Of a stretch of DNA of 64,000 nt, positions 23,452 through 33,413 are shown in pieces (the first letter of the stretch is position 1; each line of letters opens with the position of its first letter). Where the stretch lies: NCBI GenBank assembly GCA_030704615.1, contig CM060732.1, forward strand, positions 11,160,001 to 11,224,000. Reading direction: 5' to 3'. The position numbers and the translations under genes are program-made. This stretch comes from Takakia lepidozioides. Taxonomy: Eukaryota > Streptophyta > Takakiopsida > Takakiales > Takakiaceae. The notes beneath the pieces were generated by a model. The model saw only the letters and a list, made by a program, of their open reading frames with translations. It searched no databases and had not been told where the DNA came from.

Positions 23452-24799
23452 CGCTGCAGAATGAAACGAAGGTGCAAGGATAATGAGCGACAGATAGAAG
23501 TCCTATGAAAAGACTCACCCTAAGCAAGAAGATGACACAGAATGGAATGGAAACACCGCAGCAAGTGAAAACCTCACCGAGCCGATGAACTTCGAGTTGT
23601 TACGAAGGCGAGCGTGTTTGCGACGCTTCGCTGCTCACCGCGACTCTCCACACCTGGGGAAGAACGGTCGTCTTTCGTTACGGTGATGGAAACGCAAAGA
23701 GGAAAACAAAACAGTGCAAAACAGTGCGAAGAAACAGGCGCGAAGAGAATGGAGTCGATCGCACAGGGAACATGAGAAGAAAATAGAAGTAGAAGGGAGA
23801 AAGCGGGCATGGCACTGCCAACGTGGCGCGATTTCATAGGCGCCAACTATCCGCAGTCATCGCATTGAATACGTCCACCGAACGAACTCATCGTACTAAA
23901 TTCATCAACGGTCCTCGCAAGTGCAGCAGACTCATTTCCCATCGGGCCGAGAGTCCACCGGACCGCCAGTCCAGCGGACTATTCGCTTTGCTGAGGCGAA
24001 GCGGCTTCATATTGGAGGCACTTTCCTGCCAGCGGAATGAAGACAAAAGAGAGTAAGGGGAGAACAGGAAAGTAGCAGGTGCATGTGGAGGTTTGAGGAC
24101 CTTACGACTGGATGGTGTTCCGTGACGACTCGAATTGTTTTTTTGTGCTGCCATCCCTTATATAATACCATGTGGATCCATCACAAAGCTGGGTTTCTTC
24201 ATATTCTCCACCCTTTTCCACAACTTATGCACGACGGATGCAAGCCGCTATACTTGGTCGCATAAACAGTCCCATCGTCCGATACGAAATCTGCAATACA
24301 CACCCCCATGTGCATACGCTTCCACCATTTTTGCGCCCATGTTACCCATGGGTTCGTTTAACGAACTAAACTTGTGAAGGCTCTCATGAGGGATGTAGTA
24401 CGAAGGGACTAAACGTATCATGACGGATCACAAGCAGAGGATGTTATCGACGACAGATGTCCGCATTTTCCATATTTATGACATAGAACCAAACCATAAA
24501 ACGAAGGTTCCCGAAAGCACAACAAGAAGGCAAAAATAGTGGAAGCATATGCACGATGGTGGCTGTAGTGCCGAGACAGTCCTCTCATGTTCAAGCACAC
24601 GCTTCATCATCATCATGAACATCGCGCGCAAAAGATGAACAGTCGCGTGCATGGAAACGCCTACCGCAACATCGGACAACAAACAGCCGTCAAAAGAGAG
24701 CGGCCGGGATTTGGTGGGAAGATCATTGCCATTTTCGAAATGGAGGGCTCGGATGGGTTATGGGAATGGACGGTGGCAATCCTGCACCGTCAGCGGACT

Positions 24800-24905
24800 A
24801 GATGGCAGGGGACTGGCCAGCGGACTGGCAGGCAGATTGGCGGACTGCTAGACTGCTGGGCAGCGGACTGGCCAGCAACGGACTAGCAGACTGGAGGGCA
24901 GCGGA
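24800..24905 (-). repeat. Array of AGTCYGCTGG words near the right end
   Basis: Mirror of the array at 7800-7930. On the plus strand it reads GACTGGCCAGCGGACTGG and similar words. It has fewer units than the left array. Confidence 0.8.
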
Positions 24906-25046
24906 CTCATGGGCGGGGGACTGGCCGCGCGGCGGACGGGGGCGAGGGTGCGGTTGCTGCAGCCGCGCCCGCGGCTGGGCGACCGCGCGCAGCGGCGGGC
25001 GGGGCGGGCGGCCTATTATCTTAAAATGAGAGGTGGCATATGTGCC

Positions 25047-25359
25047 CGGAGATTAGATTATTCCGAAATTTGACGTGGCAGAAGGGTATAACCGTTTTCC
25101 CATGCATATGTTCACACGAACTGTGTTCCCGATTTTGCGCTCGGTGTGTAGGAGGAGGGGAACGGAGGGAGATAGGGTTTAAGGATCATCGCTCCCTTGG
25201 TCCGAACGGGTGCGGAGTGTTAATAAGTAAACGTGTACATTTACCACCTGGTGTGAACGGGTATGGGGTTGAGTAGTACAGGGTTGGGTAATATTTTTGA
25301 CCCAGGGCTAGAGGGAGGGGTAAAGGTGACAACGGTAAACCATATTACCCCTGGTGCGA
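25047..25359. other. No recognisable feature
   Basis: Short stretch between the right end of the MULE and the kinase pseudogene. It is somewhat G-rich, with GTGTGAACGGGTATGGGG and related words, but has no motif I can name. Confidence 0.5.
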
Positions 25360-27030
25360 ATGAAAAGCGATATCCATGAAATGCCACAGAAGACACGCTC
25401 GCCTTCAAGGTCCAGCTCACTTCACTTGAGAGCAGAATCCATGGCGGAAAATGCCCTGACTTTATGCGAAGAGACTATCGATTCGGTCCAGTGCCTCACG
25501 TCCACCAACCAAGATTTGCAGATCAACAAGCAACAGTGTAAGCTACTGGCAAAGAAACTCTTAGGAATCCAAGTGACACTGGACAAGATCCGAGAAATCT
25601 CATCTGAAGAAGCAAGTGCCAATCGTTTTCATGCTGCAGATCACTGGAAGCAGGCCATCGAGGAGCTTTGTCGCATACTGAATAAGGCCAAGGTTCTGAT
25701 CAAGGACTATTGCTGCAAGGATCAGTGGCTGAATGCAGCGATCAGGCATGGCGATAAGAAGGAAGATTTTGCGGGATTACGAGGTGGACTGGCACACTTG
25801 GGTTCTGTGCGACATTTTCTCCCTGGGGATCAGTCAAGAGACGCTCCTTTACGCAGAAGCTTGCGACGGTAAACTTAGCATCACAGACTACGACGCTCTG
25901 GAGGCAGCGGCAAAGGAGGACCTAGACAGCCTCGAGACTTCCTTGAAGGTCCTCACGGACCATCATGTTTGTGTGGAGAGCTGCAAGCAAGGGTATCAAA
26001 CTGAGCAATGTCTTGCAGCGCAGCTGTTGAGGAGATTGCAATCCCCGGCCTCGGCCTCGCCAGTCACCCCAGATGTCGTCCGGAAATCGCCACTTATTTT
26101 GTGGGCGAATGCTGGAGAACTTGTTGACGTAAGTATGTTAGGGAACGGTAGCTTTGGGATGGTCTATGAAGTTACGTGGCAAGGCGAAAAGTACGCAAGG
26201 AAGGTATTCTTTGGAACGAAGACCTCTGGAGGTGCGGGGTTGGGACGAAAGTCCACAAAGAAGAAATCCTCCTCGGCAAGGGGGAACTCATTCTTCGAGG
26301 AAAAGGTGGCTGCTCTAGCGGGACTCAATCATCCCCACATCGTGCGGCTAGTTTGCTGCTCTCAGAGCAAGGAGGACAGCCTTCTGATGGAATTGATGAC
26401 CACTGACCTCTATGACCTCTTGAAAGGCAGACCCACGCCATTTTCGAATCTTCGAGCCGTTGACCTCATGCTGCAAATCGCCGAGGGGATGAAATATTTG
26501 CATGCCCAACAAAAAGTTCACCGTGATCTTAAGTCTATGAACATTCTGGTCAGCAGATCTTCCACCTTCTCTAGGAGAAGACGCACGCGCGTATGCAAAG
26601 GTGGGTGATTTGGGCGCATCAAAGATCAAGAATAACAGTACTAGGTACACTAATCAGACACTCGAGATTGGTTCCAGATTGTGGAAGGCGCCGGAGGTTT
26701 TCAGTTTGGTGGATGAAGAAGAGCGTCCTAGCAGGTCTCACCCTTGGACAGCAGATGTTTACAGTTTTGGGATTGTCTACGCTGAGATACACAGGAGAGG
26801 AGCCATTTGGGGAGGGTTTAACCGGGATTCGGAAGAGGGTGAAGGGCGGGGAGAGGCCATGGCTGCCGGTTAGTTGTCCAGCCAGGTTGGCTTTCTTGAT
26901 TGGAAAATGTTGGAGTGGTGACCCTCTCGAGAGACCTAATTTCTCAAAGATTTGCAGAGAGCTGAGATACATCAAAGGGCTCCTTCTGAAAGGTTCGGAT
27001 TGGCTCTTGGATTTTCGAAGAATGCGGTAA
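25360..27030 (+). pseudogene. Protein kinase with N-terminal helical domain, frameshifted
   Basis: A single-exon-like kinase in three frames. The N-terminal part (from ATG 25360 or 25441) is helical (QCKLLAKKLLGIQVTLDKI). The kinase domain follows with a Gly loop (LGNGSFGMVYEV), the Lys of KYARKVFF, a catalytic loop HRDLKSMNILV near 26520-26555, DLG in place of DFG (VGDLGASKI), an APE-like KAPEVF, and the C-lobe ending WSGDPLERPNFSKICREL. Frame changes lie near 25772 (after KKEDFA), near 26553 (after MNILV) and near 26790 (before GEEPFGEG, one extra base). Protein similarity continues cleanly across each break. A helical domain in front of a kinase recalls plant MLKL-like proteins, but that is a weak guess. 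It is a recent pseudogene: three breaks but little other decay. Confidence 0.7.
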
Positions 27031-27740
27031 TTCTGGTCTGTTTGTACCCTTCGGTAGGCATTTGTGCAGCTGTAGACCTGGGGCCTTGATGTGGAGTCGA
27101 GCATATGCCCGATCCCGCAGTCTGGGACTTGAAGCGGGATACCTACTAAGAAGACCAGATTGTCTTAGTCTGTACGGCTTGAGGAATGTAAGCCCTTACA
27201 AATGTCATCTGGGAAATGTCAGGGTGCAGTGGGGTGTAGTAGTTCCTCTGGACGGTGACCGTTGTTTGTCGTATAATCTCGATATGTGGATTCTATTAAG
27301 TAGGATTTGGAGCAGCACTTCCGCCATGTGTTGGTCTTGGAAGGATGACTGGTCCAGGTCGTCCGCAATGGACATGACCTCTCGGTTGTGTCGAGCCAAA
27401 GTGGGCATGGTTGGGAGCTGTTAAGAGTCCTCGGTAGAGGTACTTAGCGCACCCCTGCCCGTTGAATGATGCCACCATTATCATGGCTCACACTTGTCTT
27501 CCGACCACCCTTCTAGGGTGAGAATGCTTTTGGTGGATGTTTGTCGGTGGAGGGCCCTCGCTTGTTGCAATCTCCTGTAATAGAAGGAAAAAAGAATGCT
27601 AACAGGCCTTGCAATGTGAGGACCCTGAAGACTGGATCCCTGGTTTCCTTCACCAACTACCACTGGCTTGTTTAATAATCATCTTTAGAAAGGCCAGTCC
27701 ACGGCTCTCAAAGTTATTTGCTTTTTCAGTCTGAAATTGA
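27031..27740. other. No recognisable feature
   Basis: Between the kinase pseudogene and clathrin copy 2. Small open frames only; no domain or repeat seen. Confidence 0.5.
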
Positions 27741-29157
27741 GATCTCGCAACTTGAAGGAGGGCGCCCAGAGGACTACAACACCATAACTGACCTGTTCCT
27801 TGAGGTGTGAATCAATGGATGACTGCGATAAGTGTATTCAATTCACTAGTCTTCACCTGAACTTGAAGCTTAAAAAAGGAATCTATTAATTATGAGTTTG
27901 TGTTGTGCAGCGCAACATGTTCAAGGAGGCAATTGCTTTTCTTCTGGATGTTTTGAAGCCTAACCTTCCAGAGCATGCCATGCTTCAGACTAAGGTAGAG
28001 TCAGCTCTGACTCTTACAATTTGCAGTGCAGATGGACTTGCATGGTTTGTGCCCTCCTGTAACTTGTCTGTTGTCTGTTCTTTCCCCTTGCTATGCTGTG
28101 CATCTTGTTACTAGTCCCCTCCACTTTACATAGCTACCTTGCAAGCACTTACCTGTAGATATGATCGACAAGGTCATGTCAATCCAGTGGATACTGTTTT
28201 TCCACTGGGTAATGCGGCTGCCAATGAATGTTGGTTATGCAGGTCTTGAAGATCAGTCTGGTCGCATCCCCCAACATAGCTGATTCAATTTTGACAAATG
28301 GCATGTTCAGCCATTATGACCGTCCTCAAATTGCTGAGCTCTGTCGGAAAGCTGGTCTTTACATGCATGCCCTTCAGGTCTATTTCTGCTTTTGCACTCT
28401 TGCAGTTCTCTCTGCTCATTATACTTCAATCTGGTGATTTTGTTGATCTACACCGGTGCGTCTTGACTCAGGGCCGGAATATACCTTACCTTTTAGGCCT
28501 GAGTGCACCTGCTCTTGGAGGAACAGGCAATATCCTGAATACACACTGACTGAAGGTTATCAGCAGTGAAATTTTTTCCTCCTCTTATTTTGTGTTCTTT
28601 AAAATCTAGTTTTGTCTCCACATTAATTTTTGCAGTGTGTCTGGATGTATAAATCATACTTGCCCTGGAGGTCAAACAGTCACTTTTATGTCCATGCAAA
28701 TAAAGTTTCTAATGATCCTTCCTTGTGCAGGTGAACCCAGAAAATGCGCCTCTGGTGGTTGGGCAATTGCTGGATGATGGCCACCCCAAGGATTTCATCC
28801 TGTCTGCTCTTTACTGCAGGTGGAGGCACTGGTTGATGAGTGTGAGAAGAGGTAATAAATTGTTCCAGGGTGGCTTTATGTCATTTTTAATCTGTTTGTT
28901 TGCTCCTAGCATGATGTCTATGTCACAGTCAACTCTCGGGTTATGCACAAGATGAAAATGTATGGAAAGAGGGCACATTACTGACATATTAAATGCATGC
29001 GGAAGCTGTTTGTTGTCTCAGGATGAATCAAACTAACAGTTTGATGGGTCGGACAGGAACCAGTTGAGATTGCTGACACAGTTCCTAGAGCATCTTGTGA
29101 GTGAAGGGAGCGAAGATGTGCATGCACATAATGCATTGTGGAAGATCATTGTTGATA
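27741..29157 (+). pseudogene. Clathrin heavy chain fragment, copy 2
   Basis: Repeats copy 1 exon for exon: 27748-27804, 27911-27994, 28243-28377, 28731-28851 and 29057-29157, with introns also similar in sequence. It shares with copy 1 the absence of the same middle exons, so both descend from an already deleted ancestor by segmental duplication. Its own lesions are a deletion in exon 4 (DFI then a frame change; KDLI and following bases missing) and a break at 29157 after KIIVD, where similarity ends. Copy 1 continues about 1.3 kb further in the equivalent region. Not functional. Confidence 0.9.
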
Positions 29158-29624
29158 GTAGCTACACTGCACTAGTTTTTGCAGCATTATTTGCTTGGGA
29201 GGTTCCTTCCTCGGGCATCGTCAACTCGAAGCAGTGTAGAACACAGCTTTCTACACTGCTTTTCCACCGCATAAATTTTACTTATGAATGTCTAATTGTA
29301 TGAGATACATAAATTACCACACACCCAGTTCAAGAAGGGCTAGACCACTACAGCAGCCCTGGCCGGGTCACCTGCAGCGAACCCCACACCTCAGGCCCCA
29401 TTCTCCAGGCGCTTGGTCAGTGCCTCCGCTCCCAGCCCACCAGCAATTCAGGTCTTACCAGTTGAAAGATTTCTTGGATGATCTGAAGAGCTCCCTGAGG
29501 CATTATCCAACCTACAATCACAATCCATCCACATGGCATAAAAGTGAATTCCATGCGTCATAATATCAGCTCTACCTGCACACCTATCTCCATAGGTGCT
29601 AGAAGAATTGGAGAATAGAGTAAC

Positions 29625-30370
29625 TCACTGTTTAGAGTTCCTCCGAGGCACTTTCGAGTACGCATTGATGGTGATTTTTTCATACTCCGACATCTCATCA
29701 CCAGTAACTTGTATGATAGGATCTGCATTCGAATATAAAAAATACTTCATGAAGGTGTCATGTTTGTTTCTGGTGATAGTATATTGCTCGCCAGAACCTA
29801 CCGTTTTCTCTATCACGCCAGAGAGGCCTCGTGTCACAGTAAAGGGATGGCCAGTCTTGTTGATAATGTCTGTTGACTCCACACTCGCGAATACTCGCCC
29901 GAGGCTGTAACTGAAGCCCATCCATATAAACATGTTAGCTCATAAAGAAAATCACTTAGATGTCTTCAAATATCGGCACAAGAACCAGTCAATCAGTAAA
30001 ACAACCTCGAAGTGCGAGTGCCAGCAACAGTGGTGAATAGACCAGCTTACCGACTTCTGCGGGAAGGCCGCGGGTCACCTGATTTTGAGTAACCTTTTAT
30101 GGTGACACTTTCATTCCCGGCTATGTCATCACCATCAACTTCAAGAACAAGATGTAAATTGTCGTATAGACCATACTTGTAGTCCTTGTTGTAGCAGATG
30201 TCATAGGTATCACCATCTTTCAGTGTGGTCAAGCATGAAGTTGCTGCCTCCCCTTTTGCCTTGTCTAAACCATCTGAGGATTCTTCCAAAACTGGAGGAA
30301 GTACGGCGTCAGAGGATTCTATCAACGCCATAGGACGGCCAGTCTTGTTGATAATTTTGGTCCCTTCCAT
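29625..30370 (-). CDS. Small protein with two related domains
   Basis: Two coding pieces: ATG at 30370-30368 to a CG|GTAAGC donor near 30053, then from about 29909 (after a GTTACAG acceptor) to a TGA at 29627-29625. Each piece encodes one copy of the same domain of about 90 residues. TKIINKTGRPMALIE pairs with TDIINKTGHPFTVTR, and a Tyr/Lys-rich segment near NESVTIKGYSK pairs with YEKITINAYSK. No signal peptide or membrane segment is obvious. The alternation of beta-like strands suggests a small beta-sandwich. I do not recognise the family with confidence; a plant-specific domain of unknown function is likely. Both exons are open and the splice sites are good, so it may be a live gene. Confidence 0.6.
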
Positions 30371-30954
30371 ACCTCAATATCCCCTCTTTCTTCTCTTCAC
30401 CACAGGAAAGATACTCCGGAGGTTGTAAATAGGAACTCGACACTCAGTATTCTGGACCAAACAAATGTAGTTATGGTGTGCATCTTGTGGAAATGTTATA
30501 GAAAAGCACCTTGGCAGACATTTTCTCAATATGTGAAGAGCAAGATTATCAATGTAATGAAGCGCGTGGAGAGATAAATACAGTAGTTGAATACTTGTGC
30601 TCTCTTCTGCATGAGTTGGGAAAAAATGTCCTTACGCTGGCTTGGGTTTATCCTTGTTCGGCGAAATTGCGTCAACTCTTCAGCACCTCAATGCGTTTCT
30701 TCAACACCTGAAAGAGAGCCTACACACTTTTCTTCTCCCGTTACAAACAAACGGAAGTATAGTGGCCAGCACGATTAAGACCCACAAATAACAAATACCT
30801 TCAGATCAGAGATTTATATGAGAATCCAGTATCGTGTTTACCTTCCACAATTCACGACTAAAAATCTGAAAGTTAGTGAATGTACGTGCCAGGCACTTCT
30901 ACTGGCAGACAGTGCAACGAATAGCAAAGCTCCACACAAGTAGCCATTGGAGAG
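30371..30954. other. No recognisable feature
   Basis: Upstream of the two-domain gene and next to the 3' end of LINE copy B. It probably contains the promoter of the minus-strand gene, but I see no clear TATA or other element. Confidence 0.4.
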
Positions 30955-33396
30955 AGATTGTACTCATAAGACGTTGTTTGCCGTAGCCTTGTGGCCATTG
31001 ACCCCGCGCCCAGTTTGAGCGGGAACAAAAGGGACAGAACCTACCTCTGTCAGGGGCTGACGTTGGTAGTAAGACTTACCTCCATATAAAGAATTAATCC
31101 GGGTTTTCCAGATATCCTCTAGAAATCCCTTCACACAAGCATCAATCTGCTGTGTGTGATTTGCCCAAAAACTAGGCCTCAGGAGGGCCTGGGCTTTTGG
31201 CTCAGCCTCGAGACTTTCAAAGTTGGTAAACAGGGGTACAGGCACAATTCCCTTAATAGATTTGAAGAGAGCGTCTCTTTGGTGAGAGAACCCCGGACAG
31301 TGTATCAGAAAATGAATACTGTCTTCAGATTGCCCACACAATGGGCAATTGCACTCTCCCTTTCCTCTCTGCTTCTGTTTGCTGTTCAAAGGTAGGCTTC
31401 CTGCCCTGAGTTTAAATTTCAGTCTAGTGCCGAGAGTGGGTAGACCCTTGAGGTCATCCAAGATGTCCTCCCCCATGTCACAGACTGGAAACAAGTTCAG
31501 GGAAGTTTTCTGCCTAACTTCATTTTCATCAGACAATCTCATGGCAACAGACATGGCTGAGGACACTACAGCCTCTAAGTCAGATTTATCCAGCAGGGTC
31601 AAGACTTGCGGATCCAGGTCCAGGTCCTTGAGGATCTCTTCTACTCTCTTCTGCCAGGACTTAGCCTGTTTGACAGGGCGGTCCTGTTTCCAAGATATAG
31701 AGTCGATTAATTTAGGATATCTGGTGTTGGGCATATGTTGCAGCTGACCCCACCATCTGACCTTGAATTCATCTCGTCGGGAGCTTAAGGACGGAATGCC
31801 AAACTCACCCCGAACAGCCACATTGGCTGTTTTGGAGCATGCTGACATACACTCCTTAAGCACCCCCACTTGAATGGATTCTAGAGACTTAGCCTGGTTG
31901 GAGTTATCAACCCATATAGCAGATCCGTACTCCAAGGCAGGTCTAATAACGCGACAAAGCATGGTTTTCTTAACCTCAGAGTTGACCCCTCTGCAGTGGA
32001 AAAATTTAGTGAGCCCCAGAGCTTTGCCCTTGCCAGTTTGAACAACTTTCCGGATATGTGCATCCCAATTACAATTGGAGGAGAACTCAACGCCCAGGTA
32101 AGTGTAGGAAGGGAGGACCGGGATCTCTTGGCTACCCCACTGCCACTTAAGATCACTTCCTCCCTCTCCTCTGTCGTTGAATGCTACCACTGCACATTTG
32201 CTGACATTAGCCTCTAGCCCCCAAAGATCAAAGTATCTCTTCGCGCAATCAATCAACTCCTGGAGATTGGTTGGAGTCTCCCCTATGCCTGCGAAGTCAT
32301 CCGCAAACATAAGGGCTGGTATGGTGGTATCACCCACCCTTAACCCAAATCCCTCACTTTCCACATCCTCGAGGAGTTGATTGATGAAAACATTGAAGAG
32401 CAGAGGGGAGAGAGTACATCCTTGAGCTACACCTTGGTCTATGTCAAAGAAGTTGGACTTCTGTCCGTTAACAGTGACACAGCTTTTGGTGTGAGCATAC
32501 AAGTTGTGGACAACTCTCCACATCTTTCCCTTGATCCCACAAGACCAGAGGCGGAACCATAGGCCATCCCTCCACACTGTGTCATAAGCCTTTTTGACAT
32601 CCAGGAAAAAGACATAAGTGGGTTTCCCTTCTTTTTTCCTTCCCTGGATAATCTGGCTTAGAGTGAAGATATGATCCACACAGCCCCTGTTTCGCCGAAA
32701 GCCAGCTTGGCCTTCGTGGAAACAACCTCTGGACTCCAGATCAACCTCGAGACGAGTACTTATAACTCTGCAGAATGTCTTGCCAACAGCATTGAGGAGC
32801 GTGATGCCACGGTAGTTCCCCGGTTCTTCTCTGTCACCCTTCTTGTATAGATTGACAATGACCCCGTGTCGCCAGCGAAAGGGGATCATTTCAGTCTTCC
32901 AGATAAGGTTAAAGAGGAGAACTAGGGCCTCTATCATGGGATCGCCACCGTGCTTGATAAGCTCGTTGACAATACCATCAGGTCCACCAGCTTTATATCC
33001 ATTTAAATGTTCAATTGCTTCCACAATCTCAGAAGAACTAATGGGAGCATTATAAGCCATTGAAATATACTCCAGTTCATCAGGGCTGTTTTGAATCATA
33101 GGAACAGTTTTTCCAACTGTGTCCCTCCATTCAGCAGAAGACCCCTCACTGTTAGACCTAGAAGTTCTGCCAAGGATACTGTAGTGAGTTTCAAAGGTTT
33201 TGACAATGTCAACCGATGAAGTCACCACTGCACCTTTAGTAGTCTTCAGCGCTTGTACTTGCTGACCGTTTTTCGGTTTGTACAAACGTTGAAGGGCCAA
33301 CCAGAATTTCTTGTCATTACCACCATGGTGGTTTGAGTTTATTTCACTGTATAACTTGTCCCAGTATAATTTCTTCTGAGACCTAACATTGGAGAG
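30955..33396 (-). mobile_element. LINE family 1, copy B (5'-truncated)
   Basis: Minus-strand copy with the same 3' terminus as copy A (CTTATGAGTACAATCTCTC). Similarity and open frame run up to about 33396, where a GA microsatellite begins; the endonuclease part that should precede the reverse transcriptase is absent. This is a typical 5'-truncated insertion. It is much better preserved than copy A, so it is younger. Confidence 0.9.
30964..33396 (-). CDS. LINE reverse transcriptase, open frame without endonuclease
   Basis: One uninterrupted frame of about 800 codons. The first recognised residues are KKLYWDKLYSEINSNHHGG, so there is no genuine start codon; the frame simply enters from the truncation. 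RT motifs are all present: motif A FFLDVKKAYDTVW, motif B QGCTLSPLLFN and the catalytic FADD. A cysteine-rich knuckle (CNCPLCGQSEDSIHFLIHC) lies near residue 660. It ends GVNGHKATANNVL. The catalytic residues look intact, but with no endonuclease and no promoter it is probably not active alone. Confidence 0.85.
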   Translation of the reverse strand, partial: LSNVRSQKKLYWDKLYSEINSNHHGGNDKKFWLALQRLYKPKNGQQVQALKTTKGAVVTSSVDIVKTFETHYSILGRTSRSNSEGSSAEWRDTVGKTVPMIQNSPDELEYISMAYNAPISSSEIVEAIEHLNGYKAGGPDGIVNELIKHGGDPMIEALVLLFNLIWKTEMIPFRWRHGVIVNLYKKGDREEPGNYRGITLLNAVGKTFCRVISTRLEVDLESRGCFHEGQAGFRRNRGCVDHIFTLSQIIQGRKKEGKPTYVFFLDVKKAYDTVWRDGLWFRLWSCGIKGKMWRVVHNLYAHTKSCVTVNGQKSNFFDIDQGVAQGCTLSPLLFNVFINQLLEDVESEGFGLRVGDTTIPALMFADDFAGIGETPTNLQELIDCAKRYFDLWGLEANVSKCAVVAFNDRGEGGSDLKWQWGSQEIPVLPSYTYLGVEFSSNCNWDAHIRKVVQTGKGKALGLTKFFHCRGVNSEVKKTMLCRVIRPALEYGSAIWVDNSNQAKSLESIQVGVLKECMSACSKTANVAVRGEFGIPSLSSRRDEFKVRWWGQLQHMPNTRYPKLIDSISWKQDRPVKQAKSWQKRVEEILKDLDLDPQVLTLLDKSDLEAVVSSAMSVAMRLSDENEVRQKTSLNLFPVCDMGEDILDDLKGLPTLGTRLKFKLRAGSLPLNSKQKQRGKGECNCPLCGQSEDSIHFLIHCPGFSHQRDALFKSIKGIVPVPLFTNFESLEAEPKAQALLRPSFWANHTQQIDACVKGFLEDIWKTRINSLYGGKSYYQRQPLTEVGSVPFVPAQTGRGVNGHKATANNVL

Positions 33397-33410
33397 AGAG
33401 AGAGAGAGAG
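33392..33410. repeat. GA microsatellite
   Basis: About nine GA units exactly at the 5' truncation point of LINE copy B. Confidence 0.9.
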
Positions 33411-33413
33411 ATG

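Larger units (their letters stand above)
7624..25046. mobile_element. Palindromic MULE transposon with Ulp1 gene in both arms
   Basis: A 17.4 kb element made of two inverted arms (7624-15460 and 17672-25046) around a 2.2 kb spacer. The outermost shared bases read GGCACA then, after a few mismatches, CCTCTCATTTTAAGATAATAG on both ends. Class assignment to Mutator-like elements rests on the spacer gene, whose product has the MULE transposase core and a SWIM zinc finger. The Ulp1/C48 protease gene in the arms fits the known Ulp1-carrying MULE group in plants. I could not find a convincing 9-11 base target duplication: the 9 bases before 7624 (TTTCCTCGT) and after 25046 (CGGAGATTA) do not match, so the exact ends are uncertain. 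Both arm genes point inward. Several lesions are shared by both arms, so they predate the arm duplication. Confidence 0.8.
17672..25046 (-). repeat. Right arm of giant inverted repeat
   Basis: Reverse complement of the left arm; its inner end starts at CCACACAGTCTCCCAAG (17672). It lacks the 468-base block at 8667-9134 of the left arm, but keeps about 70 bases around 23390-23458 that the left arm has lost. It also lacks the extra G that shifts the frame at about 11335 of the left arm. So the right arm preserves the better copy of the gene. Confidence 0.95.
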
